Origin: Clostridia bacterium
GTDB taxonomy: Bacteria; Bacillota; Clostridia; Oscillospirales; Acutalibacteraceae
Assembly (NCBI GenBank): GCA_017624675.1
Contig: JAGAMO010000041.1
Location: 1-52,113 of the forward strand
Direction: 5' to 3'
Length of the DNA stretch: 52,113 bases
Of the stretch, positions 17,725 through 27,129 are shown piece by piece. The translations under genes were made by a program, and so were the position numbers. How positions within the stretch are numbered: position 1 is the stretch's first letter; every line of letters begins with the position of its first letter. The notes beneath the pieces are model-generated. The model worked only from the letters and a program-made list of their open reading frames with translations, was not told the origin of the DNA and ran no database searches.

Positions 17725-18640
17725 TTATAACATAGCCTTTCTCTATTTTGTTGCCACAGAGCATTTGTTTTGCGGTCATTTGTCCCTTACCCTCGGGCTG
17801 AACGGTAAGCAATTTCAATATTTTTCCGTCGCCGCAAGCAATATCCAAGCTGTCAGTATTTCCGACAACTGTTCCCGCAGTTTGAGAGGTAGTGTCCCCT
17901 ACCTCGCTTTTAATAACCTTAATTCTCTTTCCCTCAAGGAAAAAGTAAGCGCAGGGCCAAGAATAATAACCTCTTATGGCGCAAAACAGTTCTTTTGCAG
18001 ATTTCGTGAAATCCAAAAGCGCCATTTCTTTTTTTATAATGGGCGCATAAGAAGCCTCAGCCTCGTTTTGCTTTACGGGGGTTATATTTTCAATGTTTTC
18101 AATGGTTTCAAGCGTTAAGTCGGCGCTGATAACACTTAGTCGGTCAAACAACTCCTCGGCGGTTTCATTCTCGCCAATTTTAACCTCTCTTTGTGTTAAA
18201 ATGTCGCCCGTATCCATACCCTTGTCCATCTGCATAACGGTAACACCCGTTACCTCTTCACCGCAGACAATACACCACTGAATAGGCGAGGCACCGCGGT
18301 ACTTTGGCAAAAGAGAAGCATGTCCGTTCACACAGCCGAATTTAGGCAAATTCAAGATTTCCTCGGGCAAAATTTTGCCGTATGCTACAACCACGATAAT
18401 ATCGGGGTTAATTTCCTTTAAAATCTCGAGTGCCTTGCCGTCTCTCAAGGTTTCAGGCTGAAAAACGGGGATATTGTTGTTTTCTGCCACCACCTTTACG
18501 GGAGGCGGGGTTAAAATTTGTTTTCTTCCAACCTTTTTGTCGGGCTGAGCGAAAACAGCGGCAATTTCATTATCACTCTTTATTAACTTTTCAAGTGTTA
18601 CTGCCGCATAGTCGGGCGTACCCATAAAAACAATTTTCAT
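17717..18640 (-). CDS. fmt: methionyl-tRNA formyltransferase
   Basis: 307 residues. Transfers formyl from 10-formyl-THF to initiator Met-tRNA. MKIVFMGTPDYA opens the Rossmann domain; the catalytic stretch NGHASLLPKYRGASPIQW and MDKGMDTGDIL are present, followed by the C-terminal tRNA-binding domain. Family members usually have NVHASLLPxYRG; here the first part is NGHASLL, a minor change. It is directly followed by rsmB and preceded by def, with one base between def and fmt reading frames. Confidence 0.97.
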   Translation of the reverse strand: MKIVFMGTPDYAAVTLEKLIKSDNEIAAVFAQPDKKVGRKQILTPPPVKVVAENNNIPVFQPETLRDGKALEILKEINPDIIVVVAYGKILPEEILNLPKFGCVNGHASLLPKYRGASPIQWCIVCGEEVTGVTVMQMDKGMDTGDILTQREVKIGENETAEELFDRLSVISADLTLETIENIENITPVKQNEAEASYAPIIKKEMALLDFTKSAKELFCAIRGYYSWPCAYFFLEGKRIKVIKSEVGDTTSQTAGTVVGNTDSLDIACGDGKILKLLTVQPEGKGQMTAKQMLCGNKIEKGYVING

Positions 18641-18641
18641 A

Positions 18642-19076
18642 TTAAATCCTATCTATAAAAAGTTTTCCGTCAAGATGGTCTATTTCGTGGCAAAAAGCCC
18701 TTGCTAAAAGGCCCTCGCCTGTGAGTTCAATATTCTCGCCCTTGCGGTTTTGAGCGCGAACAGTCACCTTAAAGGGTCGCTGTACCTCTTCAAAGCGACC
18801 GGGGAGGGAAAGACAACCCTCACTGCCAACCTGTTTTCCGCTGGTTTTTACAATTACAGGGTTTATAAGTTCAATTAAACCCTCGCCAATGTCGATTACG
18901 CAAATTCTACGCAAAATACCAATCTGAGGGGCGGCAAGACCCACTCCCTCGGCTTTATACATAGTGTCTGCCATATCGTCAAGCAAAGTCCACAATTTTT
19001 CATCAAAGGTCATTTGTGTTCTGCAAACCTTACGCAAAACATCATCGCCTAATTTTACAATATTTCTAAGTGCCAT
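18642..19076 (-). CDS. def: peptide deformylase
   Basis: 144 residues, short type. All three metal-site motifs are present: GVGLAAPQIG, EGCLSLPG and HEIDHLDG. Removes the N-formyl group from new proteins, the counterpart of fmt downstream. Its GCLSLPG uses Leu where type I enzymes have EGCLSVP. Start ATG abuts the priA stop by 2 bp. Confidence 0.97.
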   Translation of the reverse strand: MALRNIVKLGDDVLRKVCRTQMTFDEKLWTLLDDMADTMYKAEGVGLAAPQIGILRRICVIDIGEGLIELINPVIVKTSGKQVGSEGCLSLPGRFEEVQRPFKVTVRAQNRKGENIELTGEGLLARAFCHEIDHLDGKLFIDRI

Positions 19077-19078
19077 TT

Positions 19079-21490
19079 TTACATACTTTCAGGGTTAAAG
19101 TCCACTGAAACGGTGCTGTCCGCCACAAGCTTGACGGCAACCGCCTCTTTTAAAACAGCCCTGAACTCCTTATTATTTTTGCATTTTATAATCATCTGAT
19201 AGCGGTAACGGTTGTTAACCTTTGGAATACTCGCAGGGGAGGGTCCCAAAATTATAACCTTAACGCTGTCATTTTTTTCTATTTGTTTCTTTATTTCCTC
19301 AAAAATCAGATTTATGCTTTTCTCGCCATTTTCACGACTGATACTTCGCACCGATACCACACAAATATCACAGTAAGGCGGGAAAACACGCATTTTTCTG
19401 TTTAGAATTTCGTCGTTATAAAAGCTGTCATAATCCTGATTTTGAGCCTTTTGGATTAAATCACTAAAGGGGTCGGCGGTTTGGATTATGGCTCTGCCCG
19501 CGTTCTCGCCTCTACCCGCTCTGCCAACAACCTGCGTCAGCAGTGAAAAGGTACGCTCAAAGCTTCTGAAATCCTCACTAAACATAGCGTTATCAGCACC
19601 GAGCACTCCCACAAGGGTAACCGACGGGAAATCAAGACCCTTTGCTACCATTTGAGTGCCAAGAAGAATATCATATTTCCCCTCGCCAAAGTCCTTTAGG
19701 TAGTTAGCGTAGGAATCCTTTGCCATTGTGCTGTCAGCATCAAGGCGAAGTATTCTAGCATTCGGAAATAAAGCTCTTAGTTCTTCCTCTGCCTTTTGGG
19801 TGCCAACACCCGAATATTTTATGTGTTCGCCGCCGCATTCGGGGCATTTGTCTGCAACCGTTTCGGAATAACCGCAGTAATGACACATCATTCGGTTGTT
19901 TGCCGAGTGATATGTAAGACTGATACTGCAGTGGGGACAAACCGCAACATTTCCGCAACTGGGACAAGAAATGTAGGTGTTATGTCCTCGACGATTCAGC
20001 AGCAAAATTGCTTGTTTTCCGTCATCTAAAGTCTCACAAACAGCATCATAAAGTCTGCGGCTTACCACCGACTTGTTACCGTCCTTAATTTCTTTGGTCA
20101 TATCAACCGTTTCAACCTCGGGCAAAAGGGCATTTCCGTAACGGTTTTTAAGGGTGAAAATTGAAATTTTACCCGATTTTGCCTTGGTAAAGGTTTCAAC
20201 CGATGGTGTAGCCGAAGCGAGTAATAAGAGCGCAGATGACTGCTTTACCCTGAAAGCCGAAATATCCCTTGCGTGAAAGCGTGGGGACTGCTCGGATTTA
20301 TAGGTGTGCTCCTGCTCCTCGTCCATTATAATAAGCCCTAAATTTCTAACAGGTGCAAAGACAGCGCTTCGGGTGCCGAGAGCAATTAAAGCCTTACCCT
20401 CTTTTACCCTTTTGTATTCGTCCATTCTTTGACCCAAGGAAAGTCCGCTATGGAAAAGGGCAATTTTGTCTCCATACCGAGCCGAGAAAACCGATAATAA
20501 CTGCGGTGTCAAAGAAATTTCGGGCACCATTACAATAACGCCTTTATTCTCCTCTACCGCCTTGTCAACAAGCTTTAAAAAGACCTGTGTTTTGCCCGAG
20601 CCTGTAACACCGTAAAGCAAGGCGGTTTTGGGGTCAGGTAACTCATACAAAGCCTCTAAACCCTCAAAAGCCTTTTTCTGCTCGTCGGTCAAAATAATCT
20701 CGCTTTTTTTAGAGACAGTGTTTTTATTCACACTGCGGTAAACGGGTTTATTAAAGGAAACAACCGCTCCCTTTTTTATAAGTCCCTCAATAACCGAGGC
20801 TGTAACACCCGTGAAATAGCAAATTTCCTTGACTGATGCCGAGCCGACATCGCAAAGCAGTTCTATAACCTCTTTTTGTCTCGGTGTAAGTTTACTTATG
20901 TTGTCAAAATTGTCTGCTAATGCCACGCATTTTTGGGTAGCATCTTTTATTTTTTGTTTTGTTTCAACATTTAAAAGCAGAGCGCCCTTTTCTGCCATAT
21001 TCTTTAAAAATTCGGGTGTTATGCCGAAAATTTTAATAATATCAGTCTGTGATTTTTCAAGGTTATTTGATAAATACAAATAAATATCCTTTTCGTCTTT
21101 ACTAAGTAGTGACACATCGGCAAACTCTTTATTTGCAGAATAGTAGTTTTCAATTCTGTGGGTAAGACCCGCAGGAAGCATGGCACGAACAGCGTCATAA
21201 TAGGTGCAAAAAGTACGCTCCTTTAAAAATTCACAAAGGGAGAGCATCTCTTCGCTCAAAATGGGTATGGTATCAATAAGCGAATAAAGGCTTTTAAGTC
21301 CCTTGGGGTCGCTTTTACCCACCCTTACTATTATTCCCTGCCGTTTTGTGTTGCCTCTGCCAAAGGGCACCATAACCCTACAGCCCGAAACCGCGCTCTT
21401 CAAAAGGTCAGGAGGAATAACATAGGTATAAAGCTTATCAAAGGTCATAGTAGCACCCTCAAGCGCCACAAAAGCCACAGCACAGTCCAT
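19079..21490 (-). CDS. priA: primosomal replication-restart helicase
   Basis: 803 residues. An N-terminal DNA-binding part precedes the helicase core with Walker A GVTGSGKTQ, MDEEQEHTYKSEQSP and LLLASATPS, then the zinc-binding insertion (CPSCGNVAVCPHC, CHYCG, CPECGG) and helicase C-terminal motifs (GTQMVAKGLDFP, QVVGRAGRG). It reloads the replicative helicase at stalled forks. Both zinc sites and helicase motifs are intact. The coaBC gene often found between rpoZ and priA is absent here. Confidence 0.96.
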   Translation of the reverse strand: MDCAVAFVALEGATMTFDKLYTYVIPPDLLKSAVSGCRVMVPFGRGNTKRQGIIVRVGKSDPKGLKSLYSLIDTIPILSEEMLSLCEFLKERTFCTYYDAVRAMLPAGLTHRIENYYSANKEFADVSLLSKDEKDIYLYLSNNLEKSQTDIIKIFGITPEFLKNMAEKGALLLNVETKQKIKDATQKCVALADNFDNISKLTPRQKEVIELLCDVGSASVKEICYFTGVTASVIEGLIKKGAVVSFNKPVYRSVNKNTVSKKSEIILTDEQKKAFEGLEALYELPDPKTALLYGVTGSGKTQVFLKLVDKAVEENKGVIVMVPEISLTPQLLSVFSARYGDKIALFHSGLSLGQRMDEYKRVKEGKALIALGTRSAVFAPVRNLGLIIMDEEQEHTYKSEQSPRFHARDISAFRVKQSSALLLLASATPSVETFTKAKSGKISIFTLKNRYGNALLPEVETVDMTKEIKDGNKSVVSRRLYDAVCETLDDGKQAILLLNRRGHNTYISCPSCGNVAVCPHCSISLTYHSANNRMMCHYCGYSETVADKCPECGGEHIKYSGVGTQKAEEELRALFPNARILRLDADSTMAKDSYANYLKDFGEGKYDILLGTQMVAKGLDFPSVTLVGVLGADNAMFSEDFRSFERTFSLLTQVVGRAGRGENAGRAIIQTADPFSDLIQKAQNQDYDSFYNDEILNRKMRVFPPYCDICVVSVRSISRENGEKSINLIFEEIKKQIEKNDSVKVIILGPSPASIPKVNNRYRYQMIIKCKNNKEFRAVLKEAVAVKLVADSTVSVDFNPESM

Positions 21491-21522
21491 ACCCTTTCCT
21501 CCTTTACTTTTTTTGAAATTTA

Positions 21523-21696
21523 TTAGATTTCGGAAGCTAATTTATCAATAGCAACGCTAACGGGCTTATCGGTGGTAATTTCACCCTTAGCCTCGTTTTC
21601 GCCTGAGATTTCTCTGGCGGTTTTAGCAACATCCAATACCAAGCGGTATCTGTTCTCACTCTTTTGAATTAATTTTCCGATATTAGGATTTAACAT
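21523..21696 (-). CDS. rpoZ: RNA polymerase omega subunit
   Basis: 57 residues, short even for omega. The frame starts at ATG 21696 inside the last codons of gmk (14-bp overlap) with GAGGTG upstream. [20 protein letters not shown] and VAKTAREI match the family core (a YxLVxxxAKRAREI-type motif), and KPVSVAIDKLASEI ends the protein as in other Clostridia. Omega helps assemble beta-prime; position between gmk and priA is standard in Firmicutes. Confidence 0.92.
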   Translation of the reverse strand: MLNPNIGKLIQKSENRYRLVLDVAKTAREISGENEAKGEITTDKPVSVAIDKLASEI

Positions 21697-22297
21697 TTAA
21701 AAGCACCTCATCAATAAGATTTTTTTGTTTTTTAATGGAGAATTTGCTTCCCCTTATTATAGAAATTATATCTTCAACAGCAGTGGATAAATCGTCGTTC
21801 ACAACGATGTAATCATATTCCACTGCTCTTTTTATTTCATCAAGCGCCGCCGCCATTCTTAGGGTTATAATCTCCTCGGTTTCTGTGCCTCTTGAAGAAA
21901 GTCGGCGTTTAAGCTCCTCAAAAGAGGGAGGCATAATGAATATGCTTATGGCCTCGGGAAGCTTTTTACGGATACTTTCCGCACCGTTTACATCAACCTC
22001 AATGAATACATCCTTGTTTTCTGCAACCGCTCTCTCTACAGGCTCTCGCGGAGTACCATAATAATTGTCAACATAAAGGTTATATTCCAAAAGTTCATCG
22101 TTTTTAATCATGCTCTCAAACTTTTCACGAGAGATGAAATTATATTTTTCGCCCTCTTTTTCCCCCTCACGCATATTACGTGTTACAGAGGAAATTGAAA
22201 ACTTAATTTCGGGACATTTTTCAAAAAGCTTTACAAGCAAGGTGTCCTTGCCCGAGCCTGACGGACCCGAAATTATGAAAACCGAGCCTTTATTCAT
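21683..22297 (-). CDS. gmk: guanylate kinase
   Basis: 204 residues. P-loop [12 protein letters not shown], the GMP-binding [11 protein letters not shown] and YGTPREPVE, and the lid RRLSSRGTE are all visible. Phosphorylates GMP to GDP. Overlaps remA upstream by 8 bp and rpoZ downstream, indicating tight coupling. Confidence 0.97.
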   Translation of the reverse strand: MNKGSVFIISGPSGSGKDTLLVKLFEKCPEIKFSISSVTRNMREGEKEGEKYNFISREKFESMIKNDELLEYNLYVDNYYGTPREPVERAVAENKDVFIEVDVNGAESIRKKLPEAISIFIMPPSFEELKRRLSSRGTETEEIITLRMAAALDEIKRAVEYDYIVVNDDLSTAVEDIISIIRGSKFSIKKQKNLIDEVLLNVKS

Positions 22298-22547
22298 TTT
22301 CCTTCACCTCGTTTGTGTCTTCCATACGGCTGACTAAGGTTTCAGCCTGAAGATAAGTAAGAATTATATGTTCACTGTCGGTAATAATAACCGCCTTTGT
22401 GCGTCTGCCGTGGGTGGCGTCAATAAGAGTTCCCTTTTCCTTAGCGTCACCGATAATTCTTTTAATGGGCGCAGATTCGGGACTGACAATGGTTATAATT
22501 CGGCTGACATTTACCATATTGCCGAAACCGATGTTTATTAACTTCAT
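22290..22547 (-). CDS. remA: RemA/DUF370 family DNA-binding regulator
   Basis: 85 residues, the family size. [20 protein letters not shown] and [17 protein letters not shown] are the family hallmarks. In Bacillus RemA forms a ring that wraps DNA and activates matrix and osmolyte genes. In Clostridia it is found, as here, between yicC and gmk. Confidence 0.93.
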   Translation of the reverse strand: MKLINIGFGNMVNVSRIITIVSPESAPIKRIIGDAKEKGTLIDATHGRRTKAVIITDSEHIILTYLQAETLVSRMEDTNEVKENE

Positions 22548-22555
22548 ATTTCCAC

Positions 22556-23434
22556 CTACTCGATATTTTGAATCTGTTCTCTTATTTTCTCGATTTCCGC
22601 CTTGATATCCACAACAGTGTGGGCAATTTCGAGGTTTTGAGATTTAGAGCCTATGGTGTTTGCTTCTCTGTTCATTTCTTGAATAAGGAAATCCAATTTT
22701 TTACCCGTTGCGGCGGTGCCGTCAAGCATGGTTTTAAGTTGGCTTATGTGACTTCTGAGTCGAACTGTTTCCTCGTCAACCGCAACCTTATCGGCAAAAA
22801 TTGCGGTTTCGGTCAATAATCTTTGCTCGTCTACTGCCGCACCGTTTAAAAGGTCACGCATTTTTTCTTCAATACGCTCTCTGTAAGCCTTAACGGTTTC
22901 GGGTGAACGGCTTTCGATAAACTCCACCGCTGAAAGAATAGTCTCGGTGCGGGAGAGAACATCTGCCTTTAGCTTTTCGCCCTCTGTCTCACGCATTTCG
23001 TTATAACTCACAAGCGCTTTTTCAGTAACTGTCTTTAAAGCGTTTATAACAACCTCGTCGTCAAGTGTAGTTTTCTTTACAACCAACAACTCCTGATTAC
23101 CCGCAATGGCTGAGAGTTTTAAATCGTCCTTAATCTTATACTCTTTTGCCAATTTTCTTAAAGCCTCAACATAAGGCTTTACATATTGATGGTTAATCTC
23201 AATCTGGGTTGATTTATCGGTATTATCCTCAACAAAAACGCTAAGCTCAACCTTGCCTCTTGTAATGCTTTTTGCAAGAAGACTTTTAAGGGGTTCCTCT
23301 GCAAACTGATATGCGCGGGAAAGCCTTGATGAAAACTCAAAATATCTATGATTTACCGACTTTATCTCAACAGTGATATTAAGCCCGTCAACCGTCTCTA
23401 CACATCTGCCAAAACCGGTCATACTTCTAACCAT
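22556..23434 (-). CDS. yicC: YicC-family endoribonuclease-like protein
   Basis: About 292 residues from ATG 23434 (GGAGGG 8 bp upstream; the frame extends to 23458 without a site). [10 protein letters not shown] at the start, [15 protein letters not shown] and the C-terminal [14 protein letters not shown] and [17 protein letters not shown] are diagnostic. E. coli YicC is an RNase that turns over small RNA. It is the first gene of the minus-strand operon. Confidence 0.95.
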   Translation of the reverse strand: MVRSMTGFGRCVETVDGLNITVEIKSVNHRYFEFSSRLSRAYQFAEEPLKSLLAKSITRGKVELSVFVEDNTDKSTQIEINHQYVKPYVEALRKLAKEYKIKDDLKLSAIAGNQELLVVKKTTLDDEVVINALKTVTEKALVSYNEMRETEGEKLKADVLSRTETILSAVEFIESRSPETVKAYRERIEEKMRDLLNGAAVDEQRLLTETAIFADKVAVDEETVRLRSHISQLKTMLDGTAATGKKLDFLIQEMNREANTIGSKSQNLEIAHTVVDIKAEIEKIREQIQNIE

Positions 23435-23469
23435 AATCGTCCCTCCAAACAAATCCAATAATTCATATT

Positions 23470-23499
23470 ATTATACCAAAAAACACCACCGTTTGTCAA
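23470..23499 (-). promoter_or_regulatory. consensus promoter of the yicC-to-spoVM operon
   Basis: Minus strand TTGACA (23494-23499), an 18-bp spacer and TATAAT (23470-23475), 35 bp before the yicC ATG. No terminator is seen between here and the hairpin at 11458-11487, so the operon could span all fourteen genes. Confidence 0.88.
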
Positions 23500-23570
23500 C
23501 TTTTAAAAGATGTCGGTAAATGTCCAAAAAACTTTGCTGTATTCTTTTGTCGCCGGAGGTGAAAAAACTT

Positions 23571-23840
23571 ATGAAAGAGAACGACAAACTGCTTTATAAA
23601 ACAATGAAAACCTTGCTTAATGAAAGACTGTCAGACGCAGAGGAGGTCTCCCTTAGAGACGAGGGGTTTACTATTAAAAGCCCAACAAGAAAAACGGCGG
23701 TTATGATAGCCCTTTACAAAAAAGCGGTTTCAGGCGACCTTTCGGCTATAAAGGAGCTTCGTTCCATTGTAAGTGAAAAACCGATAGATAAGCCGACCGA
23801 CAGCAAAGGGGTGATTATTGTTGACGACCTCAAATCTTAA
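23571..23840 (+). CDS. phage terminase small subunit-like protein
   Basis: 89 residues from ATG 23571, chosen because GGAGGTG lies 10 bp upstream; a frame from 23520 would add 17 residues without a site. The C-terminal part (MIALYKKAVSGDLSAIKELRSIV) looks like the helical oligomerisation segment of small terminases; the usual N-terminal HTH is short or missing. Its last 23 bp overlap the large-subunit frame. It would recognise DNA for packaging. The assignment relies heavily on the next gene. Confidence 0.6.
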   Translation: MKENDKLLYKTMKTLLNERLSDAEEVSLRDEGFTIKSPTRKTAVMIALYKKAVSGDLSAIKELRSIVSEKPIDKPTDSKGVIIVDDLKS

Positions 23841-25113
23841 AATTTCCGAGGTTGTGGGTAGTGGCTATGACGAGTTTTGGAACTGCAAAAAGCGTTACCG
23901 CATTTTAAAGGGCGGTAAGGCTTCTAAAAAAAGCGCAACCACTGCTTTGAATTTTATTCTAAGACTTATGGAGCTGCCCGACAGTAATCTCCTTGTTGTC
24001 CGTCAGATTATGAACACCCACCGTGATTCCACCTTTGCCCAACTGCAGTGGGCACAGGAACGCTTGGGTGTATCCGACCTGTGGAAGAATACACTTTCTC
24101 CTCTTGAGATGGTCTATAAACCCACTGGTCAAAAAATAATCTTTCGCGGGTTTGACGATGTTTTAAAGCTGGCTTCAACCACAGTTTCCAAAGGCTACCT
24201 TAACTTTGTGTGGATTGAGGAAGGCTTTGAAATTGCAAGGGAGGAGGATTTCGACAAGCTTGACTTGTCGGTACCGAGAGGCACTGTCCCTCCCCACCTT
24301 TACAAGCAAACAACGGTAACCTTTAACCCTTGGAGCGAAACCCACTGGCTTAAAAAAAGGTTTTTCGACACAAAAAATCCCGACTGCGATACTTTTTCCA
24401 CCAACTACCTTATAAACGAATTTTTAGACGAGACCGATCGAAATATTTTTGCTCGTATGAAAAAGACAAATCTTCGTAAATACAGGGTAGCAGGTCTTGG
24501 AGAATGGGGTATTTCAGAGGGTCTGGTCTTCGAAAACTGGCAGGTTGGAAAAATTGAAATTGAGCCGCAAGACGAATATAAGTGGAAAAACTTTTTCGGT
24601 CTTGATTACGGCTACACAAACGACCCCACCGCCTTTATCGGCTTTAAAGCCAACCCCGAAGACCTCGAGATTTACATCTTTTGCGAGTTTTATGAAAAAA
24701 GGCTTTTAAACTGCCATATTGCAGAGAAAATCAAAGCCTTGGGCTTTTCTAAGGAGCGTATTCGCGCCGACTGTGCCGAGCCAAAATCTAACGAGGATTT
24801 AAGGCGGCTTGGCATTGGCAGAATAACCCCCTCACTAAAGGGGAGAGACAGTATTTTAAACGGAATTGCCGCCATAAACGAATACAAAATCACTGTTGAC
24901 CCAAAATGCGTCAACACCATCAGAGAACTGTCAACCTATGTTTACGGCGACACCCTAAATGAACGAGGGCAGAGGCTTCCGAAAGACAGCGACAACCACT
25001 TGTGTGATGCCTTAAGATACGCCTTTGCCGATGTGAAGCTGTTCAGACCCCAAAAGGAAAGACCCTTACAAACAAACGACGCTTTAAACTTAACAAAAAG
25101 GTGGGATATTTAA
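23818..25113 (+). CDS. phage terminase large subunit (PBSX type)
   Basis: 431 residues from TTG 23818 (GGGGTG upstream; TTG 23821 is equally possible). The ATPase part has a P-loop variant GGKASKKS, a QLQWAQERLG segment, and Walker B VWIEEGFE. The RNase-H-like nuclease part has all three acidic sites: FFGLDYGYTNDP, RIRADCAEPKS and DNHLCDALRYAF. It would pump and cut DNA into the prohead. The intact nuclease triad argues against a dead gene. The P-loop lacks the last glycine of GxGKS, an unusual feature. Confidence 0.92.
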   Translation: MLTTSNLKISEVVGSGYDEFWNCKKRYRILKGGKASKKSATTALNFILRLMELPDSNLLVVRQIMNTHRDSTFAQLQWAQERLGVSDLWKNTLSPLEMVYKPTGQKIIFRGFDDVLKLASTTVSKGYLNFVWIEEGFEIAREEDFDKLDLSVPRGTVPPHLYKQTTVTFNPWSETHWLKKRFFDTKNPDCDTFSTNYLINEFLDETDRNIFARMKKTNLRKYRVAGLGEWGISEGLVFENWQVGKIEIEPQDEYKWKNFFGLDYGYTNDPTAFIGFKANPEDLEIYIFCEFYEKRLLNCHIAEKIKALGFSKERIRADCAEPKSNEDLRRLGIGRITPSLKGRDSILNGIAAINEYKITVDPKCVNTIRELSTYVYGDTLNERGQRLPKDSDNHLCDALRYAFADVKLFRPQKERPLQTNDALNLTKRWDI

Positions 25114-25274
25114 TGTTTATTTTATTAGTTATATTTATTTCTGTTTTAAGTTTCCTAATTGGTTTTGCACTGGCTAAAAAAACCGTTTTGCCAGTAAAAC
25201 ACAAAATATCTCTTGAGTCTTCAAAGGACGAGGAGTATGAAAACTTTTTAAATTATGACGGAAATATCCAGTAA
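25113..25274 (+). CDS. 53-residue single-span membrane protein
   Basis: The ATG overlaps the terminase stop by one base (TAATG) with GGTGGG upstream. One hydrophobic helix at the N-terminus (FILLVIFISVLSFLIGFALA) is followed by a charged tail ending EYENFLNYDGNIQ. It overlaps nothing else of note and the stop at 25274 is 10 bp before the scaffold start. No family recognised; similar tiny membrane proteins occur in phage head modules. Confidence 0.65.
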   Translation: MFILLVIFISVLSFLIGFALAKKTVLPVKHKISLESSKDEEYENFLNYDGNIQ

Positions 25275-25284
25275 AGGAGAAAAA

Positions 25285-25875
25285 ATGGAACAAGAAATCA
25301 AAACAGAAGACCTACCAGAGTCTACACCCGAAATTACAGTTCCCGTAAAGTATAACAAAGAAATAAGAGAGCTTTCTTTAGAGGAGGCAGGAACACTTGC
25401 CCAAAAGGGACTTAAATTTGAAGCGATTGAGTCTGATTTTTTAGCGCTTAAGGAATTAGCCTCAAGCGAAAACAAGAGTGTGCCCGAGTTTATTTCTCAT
25501 CTCGCCGAGTCTAAGCGATTAGCTTTAAAGGAAGAACTTTTGGAAAAATGCGGCGGTAACGAAGAAATGGCTGAAAAGATTTTAAAGCTTGAGGGTAAAG
25601 AAAAAAATGAGTTAAACCTAAACGAGGTTTACGAGGCGTTTGAGGATATAAAATGCCCTGAGGATTTACCCGCAGAGGTTTTGGAAAAGGCAACACTCAA
25701 AGGCACAAACGCTTTGGACGAATATTTAAGATACCTGCTTTCTCAAAAAAAGAAGACACGAGAAACCCTTAAAAAGCAAAGGGAAAACGACAGTTCAACA
25801 ACCGGCTCCCTTATAAATTTAAAGGGAGGCAACAACCCCGAGACCGAAGAGTTTTTGAGAGGTCTTTGGAAATAA
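25285..25875 (+). CDS. scaffold-like protein of the head module
   Basis: About 196 residues from ATG 25285 (AAAGGAG upstream; the frame from 25255 lacks a site). Highly charged, Glu/Lys-rich and predicted helical, with a C-terminal GGNNPETEEFLRGLWK tail. Size, charge and position just before the capsid gene match capsid scaffolding proteins, which shape the prohead and leave. No sequence motif proves it. Confidence 0.65.
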   Translation: MEQEIKTEDLPESTPEITVPVKYNKEIRELSLEEAGTLAQKGLKFEAIESDFLALKELASSENKSVPEFISHLAESKRLALKEELLEKCGGNEEMAEKILKLEGKEKNELNLNEVYEAFEDIKCPEDLPAEVLEKATLKGTNALDEYLRYLLSQKKKTRETLKKQRENDSSTTGSLINLKGGNNPETEEFLRGLWK

Positions 25876-25893
25876 ATTTAAGGAGAAATTAAA

Positions 25894-27069
25894 ATGTCTA
25901 TTAATTCTATTGAAAACACCACAAGATACACAGCAGAGCTTGATAAAATGTTTGCTCAAAAGAGTGCAACAGGCTTCTTTGCTGACAACACCTTAGCCAC
26001 CAAATTTGTTGGCGCAAAAACAGTTATTATCCCCGATGTAAACTTTCAGGGTTTAGCAAATTATGACCGTGATTCGGGCTTTTCAAGAGGCGCCATCACC
26101 GTTTCTAACGCTTCTTACACAATGGAGATGGACCGTGCCCGTTCTTTGCAGATTGACCGCGAGGATATGGACGAAACAGGCATTGCAAACCTTGCAGGTC
26201 AGATTTTGGGCGAGTATGTTCGCACAAAGGTTGTTCCCGAATGTGACGCTTATGTAATCTCTAAACTTGCAAAGATTGCAGAGACAAGAGCCAACACAGT
26301 TAACGCAAACTGCGAAAACCCCTATGAAACCCTTATTGACCTTATTAACAAGGTACAGTCTGCAGTAGGTTTCGACGAAGAGCTCGTTGCCTTTATCGAC
26401 AACAATGTTTTCGCACTCTTGCAAAACTCAACCGAAATTGCAAAAACCATCACAGTTTCCGATTTCAAGCAAGGCGATGTTAATTTAAAGGTTAAGTCCA
26501 TCAACGGTGTAACCCTTATCCCCGTTGTGAGCGAGAGAATGAAAACCGCTTACACCTTCAGAAACAACGCTGCGGGCGGTTTTGTTCCCGCAGATGACGC
26601 CAAGAGCATTTATATGATGGTTTGCCCCAAGAAGGGTGCCCACCTTGTTAAGAAAACCGAGAATATGAGAATATTCACACCCGAGCAGAATGTTGACGCC
26701 GACGCTTACAAGTTCGACTACCGCATTTACTACGATGTATTCGTACCAAAGAGCGGTCTTGACTCCATCTGGGCTTGTGTTTCTCCCGAGCTTAGCATTA
26801 CTGCTCAACCCACCGATATAGAGGTTGCAGAGGGCGAAATTTCGGGCAGTCTTTCTGTAACTGCTACCAGCGAAGGCGAACTTTCTTACCAGTGGTACAA
26901 GTGCGCTAACGAGGGCGGAGACGAGGCTGTAAAGGTTGCAGGTGCTAATGCTTCTACCCTCGCCATTCCCGAAGCATTAGAGGGTGGCAAACACTACTTC
27001 TTCTGCTTAATCACCGTAAACGGCATCACAGGAATTAAGTCTGATATTGCCTGCGTTACAGTGGAATAA
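25894..27069 (+). CDS. major capsid protein with C-terminal Ig-like domain
   Basis: 391 residues, strong AAGGAG. The first ~305 residues resemble capsid proteins of gut Firmicute phages: SATGFFADNTLATKFVGAK, NYDRDSGFSRGAITV and MDRARSLQIDREDMDETG are telling segments. After SPELSITAQP an Ig-like domain of about 85 residues begins (SYQWYKCANEGG, YFFCLITVNG), of the kind displayed on capsid surfaces to bind carbohydrate or mucin. Codon use matches the neighbours. No start of cleavage propeptide is obvious. The gene is complete. Confidence 0.85.
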   Translation: MSINSIENTTRYTAELDKMFAQKSATGFFADNTLATKFVGAKTVIIPDVNFQGLANYDRDSGFSRGAITVSNASYTMEMDRARSLQIDREDMDETGIANLAGQILGEYVRTKVVPECDAYVISKLAKIAETRANTVNANCENPYETLIDLINKVQSAVGFDEELVAFIDNNVFALLQNSTEIAKTITVSDFKQGDVNLKVKSINGVTLIPVVSERMKTAYTFRNNAAGGFVPADDAKSIYMMVCPKKGAHLVKKTENMRIFTPEQNVDADAYKFDYRIYYDVFVPKSGLDSIWACVSPELSITAQPTDIEVAEGEISGSLSVTATSEGELSYQWYKCANEGGDEAVKVAGANASTLAIPEALEGGKHYFFCLITVNGITGIKSDIACVTVE

Positions 27070-27080
27070 TTTTTAAAAAT

Positions 27081-27111
27081 GTAAGGCCCAAGCCCTTGGT
27101 TTGGGCTTTAC
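27081..27111 (+). promoter_or_regulatory. hairpin between capsid and portal genes
   Basis: GTAAGGCCCAA (27081-27091) pairs with TTGGGCTTTAC (27101-27111), 11 bp including one G-U. No T-run follows, so it is more likely an attenuating or RNA-processing hairpin that lowers portal relative to capsid expression than a full terminator. Confidence 0.5.
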
Positions 27112-27129
27112 AGCTAAAGGGAGATTATT

